A stretch of 64,000 nt of DNA from Yponomeuta sedellus. Its lineage: Eukaryota; Arthropoda; Insecta; Lepidoptera; Yponomeutidae. Each line of letters starts with the position of its first letter. Position 1 is the stretch's first letter. The notes beneath the pieces were generated by a model. The model saw nothing but the letters and a program-made list of their open reading frames with translations. It was not told the origin of the DNA and made no database searches. Where the stretch lies: contig OW203725.1 of the NCBI GenBank assembly GCA_934045075.1, positions 1,640,775 through 1,704,774 on the forward strand, written 5' to 3'. The translations under genes and the position numbers were made by a program. Of the stretch, positions 55,701-64,000 are shown one piece after another.

Positions 55701-57594
55701 GATAATACAACCTAAATCAATTATTTTATACAAATTAAGAGGCAGCTCTCACTGGACTGTAATATGGTTAATCTGCCTGTTCCAGTACAGTAGTTAAAAT
55801 AATCTTACAAGTTCGAAGTTTTTGTGGTCTAACTTTACCGGAATATAAGAAACAACTTATTAAGGTCTGTTTTGTATAGTCTTCTTTCAGGCTAAAATAC
55901 TCCTTATGTCATGCTCGTTAAAGTCGCATTTTCGGTGCGATGTATGTCTCCTAGGATATTAATACCATGATAGCTGAGTAGAAATAATTACGATGGTGAA
56001 CTTGCACAGAAAAATGTTTTAATGTGATCGGAGTTGACGGAAAAAGGCTGAAATGTCTTTTCTTACTTCACACTTACTATATAAGTATTTCATAATCCAA
56101 CCAAGCAATAATGTTTAGTCAATAGTATGTTTAGTCACATGATGTAAAAACGCGCCATACTTATTACCCAATAAATATGACGTCGCAACTTGCAGGTAAT
56201 GCCCACTACCTAGGATACGGAGTGTTTGTATTTGGGGTTCGCTCGTAAAAAAAAAAAAAAAAGTATTTATGTGTCCATCCCTATTTATTTACAAGCTGAC
56301 TATTTAAGCTTATTATATAGCTCAAGCTTATTATATTTATAAGATAAGTAAACCTTCAGATCTCAATGAGAAAATAATAATTAAATGTAACTCAATGTCT
56401 TATAATATGTAGGTATGAAGGGTTCAAATGTGTGAATTACCCTGTATAATATAAAATACCTACTACTATTACCGAAATTAGTCATGGAATTCTAAAGGGC
56501 TTTCTCATAAGGACGTAAACAAGTCTTAAACTAATAGTTTTGTAGTATTTTATATATTTCTTTCAAAACTTTTGAATTCTGTATAATCTTCTATGGTATG
56601 AAGGCTATATTGCTCGAATAATATCGGGTCGAATATAAGTTTGACGCAAGTTCCCTAATGCTGCCTTTGTCACTCTGGAGTGCTATTGAGTGCTTGTGTT
56701 TTATTATTTTTTCACTTACCCTCCGTCTGTTTTATTTTATTGGGTAACTTAAATAAAATGTGTGTATTGGTTGGTTATCTTGCCTGTCCTGTGGTTTTGC
56801 ACAACCGAACCCAAGCTATTGCGTAGGGCAGGGCAGGTGAGTGTAAACAATACTTGTGTGATATGAGGCTTAGTTTAAAGGAAATTAATTTGGTAATGAG
56901 TAAGTAATCATAAATATCGGGCTATTGTGGACTATCTACTGATTGTCATTAATCAAAGTACATCTTGGCTGATTGATGAAGATTTTTTTTGGTCTGTTGC
57001 AATTTCTTATAAATGTTGTTCTACCCGCAATTTCAAAAGATTTAAATAAAACTTGGATCGTATCTGCGACCTAATTGCGCTCACCGAATCCTGTTACAAT
57101 CTTGAAACGTATGATAGCAATTTATATGGGACTTGGTAATACACGAATGGGATCGCTCTGCATTTGGTGCGCGTAATGTGGGAGCAGATTACTGATAGTG
57201 AAAAAAGGAAAGAAAGTATTTTTTACCTAGATTTGCTGTATTTAAATTTAAATTTTGACTTAATGATAACCGAAGGGGGGCGTTAGAAACCATAACACAG
57301 GATCTACCTAGCTTGGTTTCTAATGTGATAAAATATTACGTATACCTACTTATAAGTCAAACTGTAAACTAGCCTAACTTTACATGTATACCGATGTCTG
57401 TGACTCAATAAATATCTTTATCTTTATCTTTAATGGTTCTATTTTCAAAATTTAAGTGAAATTAAATTATCAATGAAATTAGAATAAAATAATATTAAAA
57501 TAAAGGGAAATAAGGTAATTACGTTTTACCTAATAAATAATCGCGATTTGACCCGTTTAATATGTAACTATGTATTAACATAAAAGTAAAGTAG
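55701..57594. other. LINE 3' flank and unassigned AT-rich DNA
   Basis: May include the LINE 3' UTR up to an A run at about 56247-56262. Beyond that no gene or repeat recognised. Confidence 0.4.
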
Positions 57595-57665
57595 GTTGTC
57601 TGGAAGAGATAGCTCTAAGCAATAAGGCCGCCAATTGTACTTATTAATGTATGTTTATTTTTTGC
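57595..57665 (+). repeat. LINE-like 3' UTR fragment, sense
   Basis: 'taggttgtctggaagagata' and 'ataaggccgccaattgtact' match the family at 28985. Confidence 0.6.
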
Positions 57666-58234
57666 CGGTGTATTCCTATCTTATCTTATCTCTAACTGAA
57701 GTGTTTCGGCAATTGTATATTTTAAAGGCAACGGATGAGTATAGTGTGTCTCGACTGGTATGTTGGAGTTTTATGAAGGAGCCAATATAAAACGGACTCA
57801 TTCATTACATAAAGACATTATTTTAACAAGCTCATCCGTATGGTTCGTTCGATTCTCGGAAGCTCGGTCATTTGCAGACGGATCTGCACCCTTTGAAGCC
57901 GCCGGGCCATTTCGCCCCGACTCTTTCGACTATTGGTTAAAAAGACACCTTGTCATTGAGGTTTTAAGGTCTTTCTTATGTATTTTCTTGGGCGAAATGT
58001 ACCGGGCACCGGAGGGGCGTGGCGCGCGGGGTCGTTTTTCAAATACACGCCGCTTTCATTTCAACGTGTCAGTGTTATGAATGGTTTTTATCAAACGTAC
58101 CTACTTTAGTTCTTATACGTTTGAAGTTGGAACTTTGTAGATCAGTGTTACAGGACGTAGGTCCATCCATCCCCCACGGTAAAGGCATCGCCTAGTGTGG
58201 GGGTCTGTACCTATATGTTGTAATATTCTATATT
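57666..58234. other. Unassigned stretch with a GC-richer open frame
   Basis: A frame of about 106 codons (57760-58080) covers a moderately GC-rich patch. It lacks recognisable motifs and flanking splice consensus strong enough to call a gene. Confidence 0.35.
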
Positions 58235-58420
58235 GACGACCTCTGTGGCGTAGCGGTAGCGCATCTGCCTACCATTCAAGAGGTCCCGGGTTCGAACCCC
58301 AGCTGGGGACAAAAAAAACCTTAGGTCTTGGATGTTTACATGTTTGTGATGTTTCTGGTTCCCACGACATAGGGTATCCTAGTGTGGGGCTAGAAGCAAT
58401 GTATGTGCCTGTATGTAAAT
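58235..58420 (+). mobile_element. T3 tRNA-derived SINE
   Basis: Head 'gacctctgtggcgtagcggt', B box 'gggttcgaacccc', body to 'gcctgtatgtaaat'. Confidence 0.83.
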
Positions 58421-59164
58421 TTAATGTAATATGGCAATCAACGTTTTTGTCTTATCGTATCTTTATCTGGTTTCAGAAAGGTATTCTTGAGAGAAAAGTA
58501 CTATTTGAAACGTGTTGTAGACTGTAAGGTTTTGAACGGTACACTTGGGCCTGTTTTTGTTACCAAAATTTATATATTATTATTAAATTCTTTATTGCAC
58601 AAAACACTAAGTATTGTTGCATGCAAAGGCGTACTAAGTGCTAGTAGCATTTTCTTCCAGTCACCCTTTGGTTTCTGTACAATGGCTGGGTGGGTAGTGC
58701 AAAATACAAAAAGTAGGGGCTGAGGGTGATTATAGGTACTTAAATATACATAATACGTATCTACCTAACAACAACGTATACTTAACTTACTTAAATTAAT
58801 AATTAAAATAATCCTTAATTTTAATACGCGAATATGTCTTTCTGTATGTCTGGCAAAGGTGTTTTTATGTTAAGGATTAATTAATTTATGGTTATTTTTA
58901 TTACTTATAAAATTTTCATCACAGACTATTCTAGACAGCTGTTTTACGAGTATGGGGTTGTAATTTTACAAGTCAGCATAAGTTTTCGGGAAATTGCTGT
59001 CAGCTATAAGACCGCCGCGTCTGCACTTAAATGTTTTTTTCATTTCTTATACTCGGAAAGTAGTGTTGTTTGATCTGATTATTGGGTGGAAAAAGCTGCT
59101 TCCCTCCATAGGGAGGGAAAAACTCAATCAAATCACTTCCTACCTAAGGACCGGAATGAAATTT
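58421..59164. other. Unassigned stretch
   Basis: A decayed LINE-tail-like piece ('attgcacaaaacactaagta') lies near 58597. No gene recognised. Confidence 0.35.
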
Positions 59165-59604
59165 AAAAATAGAACTACTGTCAGTTGTGAAGAATTTTAT
59201 GTAAAAAAAAAATAATTTACAGAAATACTGCGTTCATGTGAGTTTCTAAACAGCCAGTGTCAACTTAGCGCAAATTTCTTTGAGCGGAATAAGCCGCAAC
59301 AAATTACGCGGTGAGTTCCATATTTAAAATTTGAAAAGTCGACTTAAATTGGCGGGATACTAATCTGTTATATGTATCTGTGACGAAAAATAGAACTACT
59401 GTCAGTTGTGAAGAATTTTATGTAAAAACACTAATGAAAAAAAATACTGCGTCCATGTGAGTTTCTAAACAGCCAGTGTCAACTTAGCGCAAATTTCTTT
59501 GAGCGGAATAAGCCGCAACAAATTACGCGGTGAGTTCCATATTTGAAATTTGAAAAGTCGACTTAAATTGGCGGGATACTAATCTGTTATATGTATCTGT
59601 GACG
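59165..59604. repeat. 220-bp tandem duplication
   Basis: Two copies, 59165-59384 and 59385-59604, start 'aaaaatagaactactgtcag' and end 'tgtatctgtgacg'. They differ by a few substitutions and by the A-rich stretch after 'ttttatgtaaaaa'. No tRNA-like or coding content. Confidence 0.92.
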
Positions 59605-60345
59605 GAAACCAAAAAAATGTTTAATAATATTTTATGGTAAGATTTGCATATTAAAAATTAGTTTTTATTTTCCTCATTTTCGAAATGAAAAGTAGAGTGC
59701 TTAACACGGGTAAAAAATCAATTCCTCTCGGAATTGAATTGACTCGGACTATAGCGAGGGCGTCTAAATACCTCGGGAATTGGTTCTTTCGACACTCGTT
59801 TAATAATCTACTATTGGTATACAGTACTCCATTTCTTGATTCCTCAAGATTGAGTCGTGCGAGGGTTTCCACAGAGAAAGTATTGTAGTTAATTAGCTGA
59901 GAACCCCGCACTAAAACAGCAGTCATTGAAGACAAGTGAACGTCTGTTTTTAACCATTTCTGGTTCATATTACTTGCGGTTCCTTCGGCGCAGATCTATC
60001 GCTATATTTTGCTCCTTATCCCACAGACTCAAGGTTCGAAATGCCTCGCTAATAACGCGAGGCGGAGTGTACAAAGGCAGTCTCCCTAAATGGTAGTACG
60101 AGATTCCGATCTCAAATATCATTCGACCTTTTCCGCTTATATCCTTGGAGTTGTTTGTATTTCAACTTAATGTCTTAACATGTGGTCGTAGGTTTCGCTG
60201 TTCACATGTTTGGGTGGTTTTATGTGCAGATTTTTATTGCAATTTACCATTTTCTATGACTCCAAGGCAACAAGTAATTTGATATTAAAATGAATCCTGT
60301 TTCAGCCCGCACATTTTAAGAGCTAGCCCTATATATTTTTTTTGA
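59605..60345. other. Unassigned stretch
   Basis: No recognised gene or repeat. Confidence 0.35.
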
Positions 60346-60511
60346 CAAAAAGGCTAAAAATTCCACCTATGTCGGGATTCGAACCCGCGACCTCTGGCAC
60401 GGATAGCCAGAGGTCGCGGGTTCGAATCCCGACATGGGTGGATTTTTTAGCCTCTGAATAGGTTTTTTAAAATTGTCCTTAGCACGGGTTAGTGCATTAA
60501 AAATAAAAATG
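60346..60511. mobile_element. T1 foldback with matched arm variant
   Basis: Antisense 3' half joined to sense 3' half through the anticodon loop, as at 9630. Both arms carry the uncommon GTCGGG/CCCGAC change near the acceptor stem. The sense arm reaches the A-rich tail. No clear flanking duplication seen. Confidence 0.85.
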
Positions 60512-60545
60512 ATGATGTACCAATGACTTTGTTTTCTAAGTTATG
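60512..60545 (+). mobile_element. T2 SINE fragment
   Basis: 'gtaccaatgactttgttttc' is the T2 segment just after the tRNA-like head. Confidence 0.5.
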
Positions 60546-60554
60546 TAGATAGAT

Positions 60555-60680
60555 AGAATATTCTTTATTGCATGTACACCAAGGATTACATAAAAGACTT
60601 ATAAAATAACAGTACAGTATAAGTGGCGGTCTTATTACTAAAAGTAATTTCTTCCAGACAACCATTGACGGAAAAGAAGA
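60555..60680 (-). repeat. LINE-like 3' UTR, antisense
   Basis: 'tggcggtcttattactaaaa' and 'tttcttccagacaaccattg' mirror the family at 28985 and 57595. Confidence 0.6.
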
Positions 60681-60746
60681 AACGGAAACTGAAATACGGG
60701 TAGTCGGCGCAACTAAACAATATTAGATAACATATTATTTTATAGT

Positions 60747-60818
60747 TGATACACATACATAAACTATACATAAATATGAAATTGATACACATACATAAAC
60801 GGTACATAAATATGAAAT
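60747..60818. repeat. Tandem repeat, two copies of about 36 bp
   Basis: 'ttgatacacatacataaac' is repeated with 'tacataaatatgaaa'. Confidence 0.85.
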
Positions 60819-60929
60819 AAATAAAAAAAACAAAAAAAACATAGGACATGAACGAAAAATATAACTGCATAATACTAGAAAGGGATTTCACAAATACAAA
60901 ATTTGTACTTATATTTGTCAAGTTACAGT

Positions 60930-61101
60930 AGAGAAACCATCCGCTGACGGTGAAGAAAACATCGTGAGGAAACCTGAGTGTGAGGTGTTCAACTACCTCA
61001 GCGCTTGAAATTGCCAATCCGCGGTGGACACGCGTGATAATTAAGTCCATACTCTCTCTTTCTAATATAAGGCCTGTACCCTGCAATGGGACTTATATAA
61101 T
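60930..61101 (+). mobile_element. T2 SINE, interrupted by S5
   Basis: 'gaagaaaacatcgtgaggaa', 'tcagcgcttgaaattgccaa' and 'ctgtaccctgcaatgggac' form the 3' two thirds. The S5 element sits at its extreme 3' end. Confidence 0.75.
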
Positions 61102-61471
61102 CGTTTGTTATCAACCCTTGTATGTCCCCACTGCTGGGGCACGGGTCTCTTCCTGCATCGCAGGAAGGTTAGGCCATACTCCACCAACGGGAGCCAAGCC
61201 CGGGTTGGTGGAGGATTGTAAGAAAGTGGCGGGCTTTACTGTCAGAAGTTATCAAGCCGCCCATAAGGCCTCTGACACGGCTTAACGACTGCCATTACAT
61301 GACAGCCGGCACCAACGACTTCACGTGCCTTCCGAAGCACGGAAGCACTCGGAAAAATGCCACTAGCGGTAGTCACGGGACGGTCACTCATCCTGCACCT
61401 GACCGCGCCTGTTGTTGCTTAACTCAAGTGATTGATTCCAATCACTCGGTTCGCCTAGGCCACGAGCGCTT
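61102..61471 (-). mobile_element. S5 SINE, full length with TSD
   Basis: Flanked by 'cttatataat' (61092-61101 and 61472-61481). Antisense 370-bp copy with the 5S-like head near 61395-61450 ('ttgttgcttaactcaagtga'). Confidence 0.88.
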
Positions 61472-61496
61472 CTTATATAATATGCTAAATATAATA

Positions 61497-61627
61497 TCCC
61501 GGCTGGAAACAAAAAAAAGTCCAGGTCTTGGATGTTTACATGTTTGTGATGTCGTTGTTTCTGGTTCCCACGACACAGGGTATCCTAGTGTGGGGCCAGA
61601 AGCAATGTATGTGCCTGTATGTAAATA
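61497..61627 (+). mobile_element. T3 SINE, 5'-truncated
   Basis: Begins after the B box ('tcccggctggaaac') and ends 'cctgtatgtaaat' before a T run. Confidence 0.78.
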
Positions 61628-62863
61628 TTTTTTTTTTTTTTAATAAAAAAAGGGCAATTCCTGGTAGTGTAACAATGACGTACTGAGCAGACAAAGTCGC
61701 TATCAACTTGTTAAGGTCAACACATGATAGGGGACACATCCGTTAGTCTGTAGTGGGACAATGGTCTTTCATAGGATTAGGGACATATTTAGAACTAGCT
61801 CTCGCGGCAAACTTCCTACCGCCATCAGTTTATACGGTTCTTGTTTCCATGGCAACGCAATAAATATCTGAGTTTGGCTTGAGAAATGTTACGGTAACAA
61901 TAAAATATCATTTCATGGGAGCGCTTATTGATTATTAACATATATGTAGAAGACCATTACAAAACAGGTGTGACCTAGCGTGAGATGACCACAATGATTT
62001 ATCCGTAGGTAACGTGTCCATGTTTATTTAATAAATTTTTTTTTACTTTTTACACTACGAGATATCAAGTATCCTTTATTTCAATTCAGATCTTTATCTA
62101 TCTTTATGCCGTTTCATGTATTTCCGTTCATTCGTTATTGTATGATTGAGTAATAAACATTTAAAAAATTAGCGCGTATTTTTTCATGAATATCCTGTAC
62201 TTGCATACTTATTACAGACGACAGCAGATCATTTTTACAGTTTTGTTGCAAAGCAGTTTGAAACACAACAGATTCGAATAAATTATGTTCGTGGATGAAA
62301 CGAAGTTGATCTGTCAGGATCGTAGCAAGTGGCAGTCCGTGGTCTGTAGCGTACCCCTCTGGGGTACAGGCGTGAGTTTATGTTGTGTAATGTATTGTCA
62401 TGTCATGTTTTGTTACGTTACGTTTTGTTATGTTTGTGATAAGAGTGCGCGTATGAAAAGGTTCATATGCTATCTCCTGTGCTTACATATTCAAATTATT
62501 AAATTCATTGGAAGCGAGCTGTAAAACCTATTGCTCTCTCCTTTTCTCTCTCGCTCGATATTTTCCCCAGCTATTTTAGACTCATAGTCACTCTACAGGT
62601 CCGTGTAGCAGTGTTAGTTATCGACGTGCGTTAAAATTGTTAAAAATAGCCAAAACACATCAAAAGAGTTCGGTTTGAAAGGCGCAGCTCAAAGATATGC
62701 GGTAACGAGGCGTTGAGAGTGTAGGACTGATGGTCCATCTTGAACGTCGTAGTTAGGAAATCGGAGGCAGGAAATAGTAATGGGAACTTATTAGGTCAAT
62801 TTAAATTAAAAGAGCGAAGTTTGTCGGAAGTTATCGAAACATGTCTGAGACTTCAGTGGACTA
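61628..62863. other. Unassigned stretch
   Basis: A piece at about 62225-62285 resembles the repeat cluster at 41280. Open frames at 62285 and 62740 show no family signal. Confidence 0.35.
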
Positions 62864-63199
62864 GTATATATGTTACAATCAGAAGTCTTAAACGGTCAAA
62901 ACTAGTTTTGACTGCAGAAAAATTTTGTAAAATTCTAATATGTATCCAAAAATGTCGAGTTGGTTTTCGGTCTTTCATGTTCAACCTAAAACGCTTCTTC
63001 GCGCTCCGCTACGCTACGCGCTTCGTCGCACCTATATTTTTGCGAGATTTTTGTTGTTGCAGATTGAGTGATGCATAATTTTAGGTGTTTTTACCATTTG
63101 GTATTTCGAATGTAAGCTTTGGACAAAAGTACTTTTGACTGATTTTAGCAGTCAAAACTAGTTTTGACGTTTAAGAGTTTTGACTGTAACATATATATA
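62864..63199. mobile_element. TIR (MITE-like) element with GTCAAAACTAGTTTTGAC ends
   Basis: Terminal inverted repeats of about 50 bp begin 'tatatatgttaca'. Each contains the perfect 18-bp palindrome GTCAAAACTAGTTTTGAC (62896-62913 and 63152-63169). The interior has 'cgcgctccgctacgctacgc'. No transposase. Confidence 0.78.
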
Positions 63200-63209
63200 G
63201 AACTAGCTG

Positions 63210-63240
63210 ATCCGGCAAACGTTGTTTACCCATATTAATT
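63210..63240 (+). repeat. Dispersed repeat start
   Basis: 'aactagctgatccggcaaac' followed by 'gttgttt' is a motif I recall as repeated in lepidopteran genomes; class uncertain. Confidence 0.4.
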
Positions 63241-63334
63241 AGCCTACCTCAGACCTATCAATTACGAATACACAAAAAAGTTACGCACATTTGTGAACTT
63301 GTAGTAACAATGTCACTTGTTGACTTGTTGTTAA

Positions 63335-63526
63335 CGACCTCTGTGGCATAGCGGTAGCGCATCTGCCTACCATGCGAGAGGTCCCGGGGTCGAACCCCGG
63401 CTTGGGACAAAAATAAAACCCCAGGTCTTGGATGTTTACATGTTTGTGATGTCGTTGTTTCTGGTTCCCACGACACAGGGTATGCTAGCGTGGGGCCAAA
63501 AGCAATGTATGTGCCTGTATGTAAAT
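63335..63526 (+). mobile_element. T3 tRNA-derived SINE, full length
   Basis: Head 'gacctctgtggcatagcggt', B box region 'cggggtcgaaccccgg', body complete. Confidence 0.85.
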
Positions 63527-63639
63527 GTTATGTTATATTACGTTAACGGTGAAGAAAATTTACTTTTCATACTTAAACGATGTCTATCAACGGATTGTTC
63601 AGTTCTAAAATTAAAATACTGTAAATTAATTTTTTTTCT

Positions 63640-63800
63640 AAGTTATGCATATTTGTGAAGTTACGAGTATAATAGCAATGCCACTAGCTAACTATGAAGG
63701 AAATCAACGCTAGGAAACCTGAGTGTCGTTGGTGGTCATATACCCCAGCTTAATGGTAATTAAGCTCGCTTCTCTCTCTGGGAGAAGCCTATACAATATA
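63640..63800 (+). mobile_element. T2 SINE, diverged 3' part
   Basis: 'gaaggaaatcaacgctagga' and 'gcttctctctctgggagaag' match the T2 body. Confidence 0.65.
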
Positions 63801-63821
63801 CGAATATAAACTACACTTGAC

Positions 63822-64000
63822 AGCGGTGGTAGCGGAGTGGTGTAGAACGCCGGCTTCTCAATCGGGAGGTCGTGGGTTCGAACCCCGGCATGTACCAATG
63901 ACTTTGTTTTCTAAGTTATGTACATTTGTGAAATTATAGTAGCAAAACTACTCGCTGACGGCGAAGGATAAGGAAACCCTAGTGTCTGAGGTGTTAGCAT
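63822..64000 (+). mobile_element. T2 SINE with complete head, cut by window end
   Basis: Head 'ggtggtagcggagtggtgta', anticodon-like 'cggcttctcaatcgg' and B box 'gggttcgaaccccgg', then 'ccaatgactttgttttctaa'. It continues beyond the window. Confidence 0.82.

Noticed and set aside
57760..58080. 106-codon open frame
   Set aside because: No recognised motif and no repeat or splice evidence; kept only as an unassigned stretch.
60586..61086. 166-codon antisense frame
   Set aside because: It is assembled from a LINE tail, a tandem repeat and a T2 SINE.
62740..63078. 112-codon frame
   Set aside because: Most of it lies inside the TIR element at 62864-63199 and shows no protein family.

Overview
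The window looks like gene-poor nuclear DNA from an insect, most likely a moth or butterfly (Lepidoptera). The AT-rich background, Baculo_FP-type LINE ORF1, RTE-type LINE tails, several tRNA-derived SINE families and short foldback DNA elements all fit that. The order-level call rests on recognising repeat families from memory, not on a search. No bacterial operon, virus, CRISPR array or complete host gene is visible. The only host-gene signals are one good internal exon candidate (11841-11976), a weak first-exon candidate (7452-7490) and a CpG-rich promoter-like patch (about 30112-30365).

Almost everything else is mobile DNA. Names used here: T1 is a tRNA-Ile-like element whose unit is about 308 bp: a linker of about 160 bp, a 73-nt tRNA-like domain, and a tail with two T5 tracts and an A-rich end. 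S5 is a SINE with a 5S-rRNA-like head. T2, T3 and T4 are other tRNA-headed SINEs. R is a short element that shares its 3' tail with an RTE-type LINE. Layout: T1 and a broken LINE (1-2345); T1, R and RTE pieces (3124-6945); a long quiet stretch (6946-9615); T1 foldback, T1 trimer, S5 and the exon (9630-11976); T1, R, T2 and inverted repeats (12789-21781); S5, T3 and T1 foldbacks (22076-28050); a 134-bp palindrome (28262-28395); the promoter-like patch; transposons and a 1.2-kb pentanucleotide satellite (34476-35665); a 3.2-kb inverted duplication (37291-40508); more T1 copies (40531-49820); an apparently intact two-ORF LINE (51610-55670); then mixed SINEs and a TIR element to the end.

The most unusual system is T1. 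About twenty copies occur, and most have a direct 10-17 bp flanking duplication, so they inserted as single units. They are head-to-tail multimers, foldback dimers whose axis lies at or near the anticodon arm, or very short pieces. Their 3' ends are of two kinds: the A-rich tail, or a T5 tract that would terminate RNA polymerase III. Their 5' breaks cluster at the D-loop and the anticodon arm. One copy is strongly enriched in A-to-G changes. I read this as reverse transcription of multimeric, cleaved or snap-back Pol III RNAs carrying a tRNA fold. The 51.6-kb LINE and the RTE-type LINEs are candidate sources of the enzyme, but nothing here proves which machinery moves T1.
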